Shown here piece after piece: positions 10,803-21,438 of a stretch of DNA of 64,000 bases (the first letter of the stretch is position 1; the number at the start of each line of letters is the position of its first letter). Location: the NCBI RefSeq assembly GCF_037392515.1, contig NC_090288.1, positions 14,985,969 through 15,049,968 of the forward strand, given 5' to 3'. The translations under genes were made by a program, and so were the position numbers. The stretch is from Haliotis asinina (Eukaryota; Mollusca; Gastropoda; Lepetellida; Haliotidae). The notes under the pieces are model-generated. The model worked only from the letters and a program-made list of their open reading frames with translations, was not told where the DNA came from and made no database searches.

Positions 10803-13800
10803 ATGGCGGCCCCAAGTTTGTGCTGTTTTCTTGTCACGCTATGGACGTTTTGTTTTCTTGGTAAGTACCGTCCTGTCGACAGGTTTAATTTCCTGGACCC
10901 TTCTTCTCTTGAAACTTTCGTAGTCCGGAGAATTCTTAACTTTGATCGTAGTAGAATACTGACCTTTAGTAACCCATGCTTGACGTAAGAGGCGAATAAC
11001 AGGATAGGATGGTCAGTGGTTGACGCATGTCATCGGTTCCCAGTTGCGCAGGTTGATGCTCACGTTGTTGATCACTGGATTGTCTGGTAGAGACTTGATT
11101 ATTTATAGACCGTCGTCATATAGGTGGAATATTGCTGAGCGCGGCGTAAACCTACACTCGCTCACTTACGGGGTCGTGATGTTTGCGATCTCAAATTTGC
11201 ATTGCCAAAACTAAGTAATGTTTCAACAACGTTTGTAATTGTCAAATTCATTTTTCTTGTTTGTGGTCTCCTTTACCCTGAAGTTAATGTTATAGATACA
11301 TTTCTATCACAAATTCTCAAATCGGTTCTCTCAATATTTTAACATGGAACGTCAGGGGTGTCTTGTCGTCTGCACTCCCACTTGGTGAAATCCTGACAAC
11401 AAACCAAACTGACATCACCTTTGTAACCGAACACAAACCTTTACACCAATCAACTCCATCCATCTTGATTACATATCCTTTGCTAAAAGACTTACAAACT
11501 TACGATGTGGAACAAACTTACGATGTGGAAAAGGAGGCGTTGCCATCATGTGCAAAACAACTCTGTGTCCTTACGTAACTCTCTTAGATCACATAGACAG
11601 TGAACGGATAATTGGCATCCAGCTTGTGCTTAAGGACACGTCCCCGCTGTTCATGTTCTCAGTGTATACACCAACTCCGAGTTATGGAACTGCTGAATAT
11701 CAAACAGTCTTCAGAGAACTACAGGATGTTCACGACTACTACAGCAGCCACTGTGTGGTTGTATTCTTGGGAGATTGTAATGCGAGACTAAACTCCCCTC
11801 CATCATCTCATCCGAATGGAACTCTTCTCTCAGAGTTTGTAGCTGACAATTTAATCTTAGTTATATCGAACGATAACACAAACAGCAGCTACACGTTCAC
11901 TCCTGCCATGTCACAGATTGGCCTTATTTTCATCTCCAGTGAGAATAAATGTCACATCCACCATACATGAAGAAGATGATTTAAACTGTGTTTCAGACCC
12001 CCCCCCCCCCCCCCCAATCGTTGCTCACATTGTGTTACTTGAAATCCCACCCCTCGAAGAAACGAGACCTTCAAGTATTACATGGAAACGTTGTGATGAA
12101 CACTTGGTGAACCAGACCTTTCCACCGCAGATGTCACTGATGCCTACTATGACAACATTACGGACGTCATATCTCATGCGGCTTTATCTGCGTTACCCAG
12201 ATCTAAGTACAGCCCTCACACAAAATCATACTAGACTAAACACCTTCAACATATCCACTCCCTACAACGACATGCCCGGAAACTATGGATCAACCAGGGT
12301 CGCCCTCGTGGCTTCCAGCATCAATCATACGCTAACTACAAACGTCTTAAGAGAGATTTTAGACGTGCCCAAAGAACAGCCATCAAGACCTTATTGAACA
12401 ACACCTCAAAGACTTTGAACAGTATGCAGAGTGTGATTCCAAGCGTTTCTGGAAAATGTTGAAAGCTAGGAAAAGAAGGAATGGCAATTACTGTGCACAT
12501 TTCACTGTCGATAAACACGATGTCTGGGATCATATGGATGTATGCACCCCCTTTGTCAATTTCTATCACTCAGTTCATACTCCTCAGGCAAATCCGGACT
12601 TTAACCAGCACTTTCTGCAGGAAACAGAACGCAAACTAAATGAGTTATCCTCCTCCCCAATCATGATCACATCCAAGCATTTTCCTCACCCGTAACCTGC
12701 GACGAAACTCGAAGTATAGTACAAACACTTAAACGGAATAAAGCTGCTGGACAAGACAGCATACAAAATGAAAACATCATATATGGTGGACCTCAGCTTA
12801 TTTTCCATCTCACGCGCCTTTTCAAAGCCTTGATACAGTCGGCGCATGTTCCTCAAAACTGCAAAATAGGCGTCATCATACCAATTCACAAAGGAAACGA
12901 CAAGCCAAAACACTTAGCAAACGGCTACAGACTCATTACTTTACTGCCAGTTCTTTATAAACTGTTTGAAAAACTCTTGAACAACAGACACACCAAATGG
13001 ATTACCAGCACTGGTACCTTACTCCCGAATGGATAACAACAAGGTTACCAACAAGGACTTGGATGCACAACGGCCTCGTTTAACTTATCAGAATCCATTC
13101 ACCATAACCTAGAATTAGGGAGTAAAGTGTACGGAGCTTTTGTCGATAACAAACAGGCATTCGACACTGTATGGCATAGTGGACTCTTGGTCAAATTAGC
13201 CAACCTCGGAATCACTGGTAGGACATGTCAATTGTTTGTGAACTGCTACTCTGACCTTAAAAGTCTTCTTGTAGTCTGTCAGTCAGAACTCTTCTCCATC
13301 AAGCAAGGAGTGAGACAAGGAGGAGTACTCTCGACCTTCATGTACCTGGTATTTATCAACGATCTACTGAATCAACTTCAAGATTCAGGACATGGCATAT
13401 GTGTTGGAAATCTGAACCTTGGGAACCCGACATTAGCAGATGACCTCACAGTACGCTCCCTTAATCCCACTGGACTGGGATCACTTCTTGACATAATCAC
13501 TACATATAGCTCCAACTGGAGATACGAGGTAAATCCTACTAAGTGCCAAGTTACTGTCTTCAGTCAGCAAGGCACTGAAACTAAGCATCGTGACTTCTTT
13601 CTTGCTGGCAAACTACTGTCCCAGCAGTGACTGCGTCTCCCACTTGGGAACTAAAGTCTGCAACAACCTAAAGCATCCACAGTCCATAAAAGCCGCTTGT
13701 CGTAAAGCAAGAGCCTCTTGCCATTCCCTTACTGGTATTGGTATACGACCTGATGGACTCAATCCTCTGATTGCAGCGTCAACAGTGAAGAAAATTGTAC

Positions 13801-16800
13801 TACCAATCCTTCTTTATGGATGTGAACTTTGGACGAACAGATGTCAACAAGATGAAGTTTTATTAGAAACGACATGGCGTTACATGGCAAAGCGCAACCA
13901 GAGTTTCCCAAGCGTACCCGAACAGACATGTGTCTCAGCATGATCGGATGGCTTCCGGTCAAAGAGGAAATAACTCGTTGCCAGCTCACATTGTTTTACA
14001 GACTGATCACTCTACCTCCATTGTTCTCTTCCAGACTTCTTCTATACCTCCAGAAAGCCGACTCCGACATTGCATATGGACTCTGTCCCACAATTGTCTC
14101 CCTTCTTCAACTCTACAATATCAGTCACTACTTTATTGCTTTCATTCAAGGCCTACCTATACCAAGCAAGCAGTCGTGGAAAAAGCTCATCACAGAACGA
14201 GTAATCAACACGTCAAGGCCTTCCACTTTCTAGCTCAGATGTGGATGGCAATCCCTCAGCCCAGTATCCTGTGCAAGCTCCTGTACACGGACCTACTCCA
14301 TCATGTCTCCAGCGGATGCCCAGCACTATATGCCATCTATGACCAATTCTGGAGCAACATGCTGGATGTTTTCCCCCTCAAGCTACATGTACATCTCCAC
14401 AACTGTGACGACGAGACGTTCCTGCTGTTGCTCACGGATCGTCCACAAGCTGTCCGCTATTTTCCTCATGTCTGCAATGTCCGCGTACCAGCGACTTATC
14501 ACCATACAAAGAGTAACCAGCATCTGACACTCACGCCACTCCAAATCAGCATACATGCTTGCTTACCACTATCTAACTTTCAGTAAATTAACACCTCTTA
14601 CCTTCCTTGTACATACTCCTACTGTCACCTGATGTAATCAGCATCTAATGTCCTATCCAAGGAGGAAATAAATATGATGGTGATGAAGTTAAGTAATGTT
14701 TCAACAACGTTTGTAATTGTCAAATTCATTTTTCTTGTTTGTGGTCTCCTTTACCCTGAATTTAATGTTATAGATACATCCTTATCCCTCAATTAGAATA
14801 CCATACAGAATACCCAGATCGTTAAAGGGGGCCGTCAAGATTCGAATTCGAACAGGTCAGAGCAACCCACGCTTTTCGTAAGAGGCGACAAAGGGGTGGG
14901 GTGGTCAGGCTTGCTGACCTGGCTGACACATGTCATCGTATCCTAAATGATCAATGATCATGCTGCTGATCACTCGATCGTCTGGTCCAGGCTCGATTAT
15001 ATATAGAGCGCCGCCAATAGATGGAGTATTGCTGAGTGCGGCGTAAAACTAAACTCATTCACACACGTTCTCATTCAAGACTGCACACAGACTCTATGGT
15101 TTCATGAAGGGTTAAGCTATCGAGACATCAGAGTGCAACGTTAAACAACAAAGTAACATATAGAAATAAAAAAACAAAAAAACCCAAATACAAACAATTT
15201 ATGTATTGATACCGCTGACTTTATCAACTGTAAAGACCAAAAAAGAAAGTCAGGACTGGTCGTTTACCGCGTACGGTAAAAACAGAAGTAGCTTGGTTTG
15301 GTTTAACTGAATGCCTGAGCTCAGATATTTCAGTTGCAGATGTCAGTGCTGCTTCCCGATGCGGCTACTACAGCTCCTACGGGTACTACACCTACCGCTA
15401 CTGCAGTTACGGCTGCTGCGGCACCACCTATGCCTACGTGTGCTGCTCTAGTACCACGAGGTAAGTGAGTATTCTTTGCAAAAGTGAGTGAGTATGTTTT
15501 TACGCCGCTGTTAACAATGTTCCAGCAATATCACGATTGGGCTTCACACATTGTACCCATGATGGAATCGAACCCATGTCTTCAGTTTGACGCTTTAACT
15601 TTTGGGCCACCCTACCGCCGCCCTCTTTACAAGAACGTGAGTTCAGGTTTACGCTGCACTCAGCACTATTCCAGCTGTAAGGTGTAAATAATCGAGTCTT
15701 GACCAGACAATCCAGTGATCAACAGCATGCGCATCGATCTGTGCAAATGGGAACCTGACCACCCAATCCCGTTAGTTGCCTTTTACGACAAGCATAGTCG
15801 CCTTTTATGGCAAGCATGGGTTGCTGAAGGCCTATTCGACACCTGACCTTCATGGGTCCTTAACAAGAAAGAAACCATAATCCATATCATTACCTTTTCA
15901 TTATCCTTATCTTTCTTGTCTCCGTAAACAATGTCAGTGCAAGCAATACAGTACAAACTGTAAATGTAATCTCTCCCTGATGATAAAGTTAGTTGAAATC
16001 CGTAGGGGTGAAATATACACGCCCACAGGCACTGGGGTTTTCCCCATGACGTTCGATGGCGTGTCAAATGAGTGAGTGAGTGAGTGAGTGGATGCTGGAT
16101 CTACGTATAGTAATGGAGACAAATGCATGGTTAAATCAACGTATTAAGTGTTGATTTGTAATTTCAGGATCGTGTTGTCCGGTGCAGCCATCACAGGCAT
16201 TGTGATTGGAGTTGTTACTATGGCTGTTGTCATCTTCATTATCCTCATCGTCTTGATGAAAAAGAAACACTGGAGAGGCAGGAGAGTTGTCGGCCACGGC
16301 AACGTCGTAGGTGAGCGTCATCGGCGCCGTCATTCTCCGAGTCATACATAGTGGTGTTCCGATAAAATTAAATAATCGAAGATTGGTCGCAGTGACGAAA
16401 CGACCAAGCAATCGATCACGGTTTCTCATAATAGAACGATTGTGGAACAACTGTTTTACTCTTTGAAACACTTAACGATGGAACATATCTTTTCACGTGA
16501 AGAAAACGTGTTTTATTGTAAGAAATCTCACTTCACTAACTGAATAAGAGAATATTTCTGTTTGAATATCCTTTGAAGTTAAGGTTCATGATATATTAGT
16601 CATCACTTTAAAGTAGCAAATTCATCATGTTAAATGTATCTGCAAAAACACCTTGAATAGGAACATCTGAAAAATGACGCAAGCCAATTTGTTTCGATGA
16701 TTGATCGATTGTAATGAACAAATCATCAATTATTAGATTGTAACCAATTCATACAATGTCATACATCATCAGATTAACGTCAGTCACGCCTACTGTCGTG

Positions 16801-17913
16801 TCACTCAATAACATCTGTCATGCATTACCCCTATCCTCAAGCATACATCACTCTGTAACACGCATTATCAACAGGCTTACATTACTCCAAGTCACCCATT
16901 ATCCACAGGCATACAATACTCGAAACCATGCATTACTCACAGCACACATTACTCCAGCACATGCATTATCCAAAGGCATACATTAATCCAAGTTTCCCAT
17001 TACACACTGACATACAATACTCCGAACCAAGTATTATCCCCAGGCATACATTACTCCACACGGTGCATTATCAACAGGCATACATTACTCCGAGCAATGC
17101 ATTAACCACAGGCATACATTACACACTTCGACTGTACACTACTACACATTATCTTCCTTCATACATTATGCCTAATCATGAGTTACACAAAATACTTCAT
17201 TCCTAATCATGACTTATCCTGAATCATACATCATTTCTAACCATGAGTTATCCTAAATTATACATCAATCCTAACCATGAGTTATCCTACATTACACAGT
17301 ATTTCTCACCATGAGTTATCCTAAATTGTACATCATTCCTAACCATGATCTATCCGGCGTTATACATTATTTCTAACCATGGGTGGTTATCAGACATTAT
17401 ACATTATTCCTAGTCTGAATCTCGTATTCGTCCCAGTTCCAAAGTTTTCAACTATTCGCATCAGGTCGTGATAAAGCTGAGAGTCAGTTCATAATACCAT
17501 CACTGACTGCATGAGAATTCGTTCTCAAATCCCACTGACTATGTGCCTACACATTTGGCACGTAACCTATCATTTGGCACGTAACCTATCATTTGGCACG
17601 CAATCAAAAGACACAGAACAATGTGCAGATCAACTGAACAGTCAAATAATCACCTTACCTGTTAATTCTTTCTGTTTCAGTGAGCAGCTCCTCCACGGCA
17701 ACAAAGCCTGTTAGTACCGTCCAGGTGGGACCGCCCGTCCCACAGAATCCCTACCCAGCATATCCACCGCCCGCATACCCTGCACCCCAACAACCCCCAT
17801 CCACCACCCCAGCATACCCCCCACCTCAACAGCCCTACACCGCCAACGACCCAGCTTACCCACCCTCACCACCCTCCTACACCACAACCACCACATCTCA
17901 TGTGTACTATTAG
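10803..17913 (+). CDS. CYYR1-like: CYYR1-like cysteine/tyrosine-rich type I membrane protein
   Basis: Four coding exons: 10803-10860, 15334-15460, 16168-16310 and 17681-17913. All have GT-AG borders and matching phases (1, 2, 1), giving 186 aa. Residues 1-25 are a signal peptide ending VSA. Residues 28-62 are the short ectodomain with six cysteines (29, 43, 47, 48, 56, 57) and about ten tyrosines. Residues 63-91 are one membrane span that begins LSGAAITGIV, close to the LSGTAIAGIV that I recall from vertebrate CYYR1. A basic KKKHWRGRR stop-transfer follows. The cytoplasmic tail is Pro/Tyr-rich with PPAY and PPSY motifs of the type bound by WW domains of NEDD4-like ligases. Exon 2 has two in-frame acceptors six bases apart (15334 or 15340). 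Human CYYR1 is of similar length (about 154 aa). Function is poorly known; a role in membrane trafficking or ubiquitin-ligase recruitment is inference. Confidence 0.88.
10950..11168 (+). repeat. SINE-B copy in CYYR1-like intron 1
   Basis: GTAGAATACTGACCTTTAGTAACCC head, GTTGATCACTGGATTGTC core and GGAATATTGCTGAGCGCGGC tail of family B, ending ACTCGCTCACTTAC. The first 10-15 head bases are lost. Confidence 0.85.
11212..11301 (+). repeat. 90-bp direct repeat, left copy (target duplication of LINE)
   Basis: TAAGTAATGTTTCAACAACG to TATAGATACAT, 90 bases. It is repeated at 14690-14779 with a single mismatch (G/T). The two copies bracket the LINE exactly, so they read as an exceptionally long target site duplication. 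Confidence 0.85.
11302..14689 (+). mobile_element. Decayed non-LTR retrotransposon (LINE), endonuclease plus reverse transcriptase
   Basis: About 3.4 kb in the sense direction of the host intron. It opens within 40 bases with ILTWNVRGV, the start of an APE-type endonuclease, so ORF1 and the 5' UTR are missing (5' truncation). Endonuclease pieces continue (VVVFLGDCNARLN) to about 12000. The reverse transcriptase follows at 12700-13630 with YGAFVDNKQAFDTVW, KQGVRQGGVLSTFMYLVFIN and LADDL where YADD/FADD is usual. A carboxy-terminal region extends to 14586. It needs at least five frame changes or stops, including an 18-base poly-C run at 11998-12015 and an in-frame TAA at about 13034. The 3' end is AAATAAATATGATGGTGATGAAG-like, a TGATG-rich tail. 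The clade is probably in the Jockey/CR1/I assemblage, not resolved. Confidence 0.88.
14690..14779 (+). repeat. 90-bp direct repeat, right copy
   Basis: Right-hand partner of 11212-11301. It abuts the TGATG-rich 3' end of the LINE directly and differs from the left copy at one position. Confidence 0.85.
14838..15066 (+). repeat. SINE-B copy
   Basis: GCAACCCACGCTTTTCGTAAG, GGTGGTCAGGCTTGCTGACC, CTCGATCGTCTGGTCCAGG and GCTGAGTGCGGCGTAAAAC are present in order. The first bases of the head are altered. It lies in CYYR1-like intron 1. Confidence 0.9.
15482..15622 (-). repeat. SINE-A copy
   Basis: Reverse family A from GTGAGTGAGTATG to GGGCCACCCTACCGCC. It has a short deletion in the body. It starts only about 20 bases after the exon 2 donor of the CYYR1-like gene. 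Confidence 0.85.
15637..15858 (-). repeat. SINE-B copy
   Basis: Reverse family B, directly next to the family A copy. The middle (GATGACATGTGTCAACC region) is deleted, and the head ends CTGACCTTCATGGGTCC. Confidence 0.85.
16745..17420. repeat. Degenerate minisatellite in CYYR1-like intron 3
   Basis: The first part (to about 17130) is built of units of roughly 20-25 bases around CAGGCATACATTACTCC and ATGCATTAT. The second part (about 17190-17410) uses units of about 36 bases around CTAACCATGAGTTATCC and TAAATTATACATCATT. Both halves share CATACATTA/TACATTATT words, suggesting one ancestral unit. It lies wholly inside the intron between 16310 and 17681. Confidence 0.75.
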
Positions 17914-18101
17914 TAATAACTATATATTCCTAATGCTTGCATTAAAGATCGTATGTTTCTACATGCAAACCCCAAAACATACGACGTCGCAAAAACATTG
18001 ACGTGAAGACCAAAATGGAATGAGTCCACGTTCCCGCCCTCAAGTGTACATTCGGGAAGATGTGTAAGAAGGAATATAGCTTAAATCTATTTTCATGTAA
18101 A

Positions 18102-18107
18102 AATAAA
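18102..18107 (+). terminator. Poly(A) signal of the CYYR1-like gene
   Basis: Canonical AATAAA about 190 bases after the TAG at 17911-17913. A weaker ATTAAA lies at about 17941. Confidence 0.65.
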
Positions 18108-18419
18108 GATCTGTCAAAGAATAATTACAAAGTTTATTAGATTATTATTTCTGAACTGCTACCCAAGCAAAACGCCGTTGGCGATGTCTGCCATCATTTG
18201 AGATGTCCAAATCATATGTGTTTTGTTCCGACTGTTCAACAGTTCTGGTGTCCTGAGGCAAGTGCATAGTTGTCTATGCATTTTGGATTGTCTCCTGTTG
18301 GTAATTAGGAGTCTTGTCGAATGATGTATTTGTACTACTGGGTTTTTAGTGTTAACAGTGCACTCAAAGGGACTGTTTTAATGCGTACCCTGTCTTAAGA
18401 TTTCAGCGAGATAGAGTAA

Positions 18420-18595
18420 CTTAATTTAAACGTTTACTCGTCACGCCGAACCCTCAGGTTCGACTTCCCATGTCAAAGATCAGGTACATCAGAAATGAGC
18501 TTCACACACTTCACCCAGGTGGAGGAATCGAACCCGGATCGTCGGCGTGACGAGCGAACGATTTAACCACAAGACTACCCCACCGCCCAGTCGGA
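18420..18595 (-). repeat. Chimeric SINE-A structure, copy 1
   Basis: A short piece in family A forward sense (TCGTCACGCCGAACCC, GGTTCGACTTCCC) runs directly into a family A head in reverse (GAATCGAACCCGGATCGTCGG to CTACCCCACCGCCC). Together they form a head-to-head inverted arrangement. A closely similar structure recurs at 18940-19100. Confidence 0.7.
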
Positions 18596-18631
18596 GAAAG
18601 AACGTCCATGTACATAGTTGCACCTCAAAAC

Positions 18632-18885
18632 ATGAGTGAGTGAGTGAGTTATTGAGTGAGCAATATTCCAGCTATATGGCGGCGGTCTGTAAATAATCGA
18701 GTCTGGACCAGGCAATCCAGTGACCAACATCATAAGCTGCTGAACTGGGAACCGATGATATGTGTCAACCAAGTCATCTAGCCTGACCACTCAACCCTGT
18801 TAGTCGCCTCTTACGACAAGCATAATCGCCTTTATGGCAAACATTGGTTGCTGAAGGCCTATTCTACCCCGGACCTTTCGGGTCC
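18632..18885 (-). repeat. SINE-B copy, near full length
   Basis: Reverse family B from GAGTGAGTGAGTTATTGAG to CCGGACCTTTCGGGTCC. The GCCGCACTCA segment is lost. It separates the two chimeric SINE-A structures. Confidence 0.9.
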
Positions 18886-18939
18886 TCAAAGCATGAAAAC
18901 TAGACATCTAGGGCTAGATTTAAGAGAATAGTAATGAAC

Positions 18940-19100
18940 GAGTAACTGGTTTAAAAGTTTACTCGTCACGCCGGAGCCACGGGTTCCCCATGTGAAAAAT
19001 CGGGTACATCAGAAATGGAGCTTCACACTTTGTACCCATATTCGGATATTCGGCGTGACGAGCGAACGCTTGAACCACTAGACTGCCCCATCGCTCCCTG
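18940..19100 (-). repeat. Chimeric SINE-A structure, copy 2
   Basis: Same arrangement as 18420-18595, starting from the shared GTTTACTCGTCACGCCG and ending CTAGACTGCCCCATCGCTCC. Shared sequence includes the non-SINE bases GAGTAACT..TTTAAA just before it, so the two are copies of one composite unit. Confidence 0.7.
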
Positions 19101-19517
19101 ACTACAAGAAACTCTCTTGTCCATTTCATGGCTAATTTTGCATTCAAGTTATAAGAAACAAACAAGTAACACACAGGGTTAGTGAGGTAGCACAAATGAC
19201 CCAGGTAAGCATATTCTTTAAATAAATAACTTTCTTGATTTTTTTCAAACCATTTAAGCTGTCGTCACGCCGGTGGTTTGTCATATAGACTGTGTAACAT
19301 TCTCCTTTTCATTACGTTAAAATTCAGATAAGATAAACATATGTTAAATTAGGCCACTTTCTAAATGGCACGGTGTGTTCGGTAAACTCTGTTTGGAATA
19401 TCATTTATAACAAAAGTATGGATATAACTTTTTTCCTGGTCACTTGCTATATATTTTAGATGAACAGCGAATAAGGAACAACTGCTATTGAAGATCATAG
19501 ACTAGAATCATAGACCA

Positions 19518-19748
19518 TAGAATTGGTCTTCAGCAATCCATGCACACCGTAAGAGGGACTGACGGGATCGGGTGATCAGGCTCCCTGGCTTGGTTGCCAC
19601 ATCTCATCGTATCCAAGTTGTGTAGACCTATGCTCATGCTGTTGATCACTGGAATGTCTGGTCCAGACGTGAATATATACAGACAGCCGCCATATAGTTC
19701 GAACATTGATGAGTGCAGCGTAAAACTAAACTCACTCACTCACACACT
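19518..19748 (+). repeat. SINE-B copy
   Basis: GGTCTTCAGCAATCCATGC head, GATCGGGTGATCAGGC, GTTGATCACTGGAATGTC and a tail with ACTCACTCACTCACACACTC. Confidence 0.88.
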
Positions 19749-20077
19749 CGGGTAAAAACGATCTACAATGTCTCACAGAGTTCTAAACGAACAAAATGTA
19801 CATACCGGTTATTTTTAAATACGATATTTGAACATCAGGTAGAACAAATACTAGTATTTCGGGTGTGAGCACAACTATCTGGATAGTTTACACACGGATG
19901 AACGTCACAACTCAGGGTTCATCTTTCGATCTTTCGGACATTAATCAGAAATGTTTCATGATATTCCATCACAACTTTCAAAAAGGAAAGATGCTGGGAA
20001 ATCATCGCCGTGTTCAAGAATATTTCAACAAATCTGAATCAGTGACGTAGATACGTGAAGTAGATACATGACGTATA

Positions 20078-20300
20078 AGTGAGGGCGCGTGCATTTGCAC
20101 ACTTAGCAATGGTCCAGCTAAATAATCGAGTCTGGACCTGATGACCCAGTGACTGACATTATGAGCATCAATCTTTGAAGTTGGGATATGGAGGCATGTG
20201 TCAACCAAGTCAGCGAGTGAGGCTTCCAGATCCCGTCAGTCGTCCTTAACGACAAATATGGGTTTCCCAAGATGAATTCTAGCCCGAATCTTCACGGATT
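20078..20300 (-). repeat. SINE-B copy, diverged
   Basis: Reverse family B: TAAATAATCGAGTCTGGACC, ATGTGTCAACCAAGTCAGCG, CCCGTCAGTCGTCC and AATCTTCACGGAT. Its tail half is eroded. Confidence 0.8.
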
Positions 20301-20486
20301 CTGGGTTTGTGCATGTAGATGCTCCTGTGTATCCTAAGTTGTGCTGCTATATTGTTCCACTGAGATACCATGCAGCAGTGCACCGTGTACAAATACTCCC
20401 ATGTATAGTCACCGTGTATGGAGTCCAAGACAAACGAGTGACTGAATTTAGTTCTGTTCCACTTGGAGTATTGTTTAAACAAACTC

Positions 20487-20598
20487 ACGGCGGGGGACAG
20501 CAGGAATGAGCTTCACACATGGTACATATATGGAACTGAACCCGGTTCTTCAGCGTGATGAGCGAACGCTTGAACCACTAGGCTGCTCCACCGCTCAT
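20487..20598 (-). repeat. SINE-A copy, 3' part missing
   Basis: Reverse family A: GCGGGGGACAGCAGGAATGAG, GAACCCGGTTCTTCAGCG and CTTGAACCACTAGGCTGC. No ACTC tail. Confidence 0.82.
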
Positions 20599-20769
20599 CC
20601 ACCTTGACCGGTCGTGACACTTATCAAATATTTTTTTCTTAGTAATCACAAAAGGATCCCGATGGACTCGCATATGTTTAAACACATTTATCCTGAAGTC
20701 ATTCTCAATCCCTTCTAAGCGCTAGAAGTTAACGCTGACCCTACCATCGTCGTCGTCTGTTCAAAATGC

Positions 20770-20941
20770 AGCGGGGCGGTGGGATAGCCTAGTTGTTAAG
20801 GCGTTCGCCCGTCACACCGAAGACCCGGGTTCGATTCCCCACATGGGTATAATGTGTGAAGCCCAATTCTTGTGTCTCCCTCCGTGATATTACGGGAATA
20901 TTGCTCAAAGCGGCGTAAAACTAAACTCACTCACTCACTCA
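20770..20941 (+). repeat. SINE-A, best-preserved full-length copy
   Basis: GGGGCGGTGGGATAGCCTAG with pol III A box (TAGCCTAGTTGTTAAGGCG) and B box (GGGTTCGATTCC), then ACATGGGTATAATGTGTGAAGCC, CCGTGATATTACGGGAATATT, GCTCAAAGCGGCGTAAAAC and ACTCACTCACTC. About 170 bases. This copy serves as the reference for the family: a tRNA-derived SINE. Confidence 0.93.
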
Positions 20942-21042
20942 TAGTGCAACTCGACACACTAAAATCCTGTGATTTAATCATCATTATGTAGAATAAATCC
21001 GACTCCAGTCTACAATACAAAAGCAACAGATTTTGTTATTTT

Positions 21043-21048
21043 TTTATT
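21043..21048 (-). terminator. Poly(A) signal of the homeobox gene
   Basis: AATAAA on the minus strand about 390 bases downstream of the TAA at 21441-21439. It would end a 3' UTR of about 0.4 kb. Confidence 0.55.
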
Positions 21049-21438
21049 ACTTAAACATACATACTGATCGAACTGTATGAATAAAAATCCGTAGCAAAAA
21101 TAAATATGTTGAATAAATTAAAACACATGTACAAATACGCATGCACATGTTATATTGGGGGGATTGCACTTGGTTGCTAATAAACACTACAATAATAGAA
21201 GCCTAATACGACAGTTGTACAAATTAGCTAAGAAATAATGTAAATGTTAGTCACATAGCAGATAGTTGCTCTAAAACTACAAACACATTAGCACAAAAAT
21301 GTACACATTGTTGACAAGGATGGGTTGAAATATACTTCAATCTTTAGTCACTATACGATGTTTAGCACTTGTGGGTCTTCATTCATCGGTAAGTACGTCA
21401 CACGCGTCGTAGACGATGTTGTAATGAGGTCGCAGGAA

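Noticed and set aside
16900-17200. CRISPR-like array in the CATACATTA repeats
   Set aside because: Repeats are degenerate and contiguous without regular unique spacers, and the host is a eukaryote.
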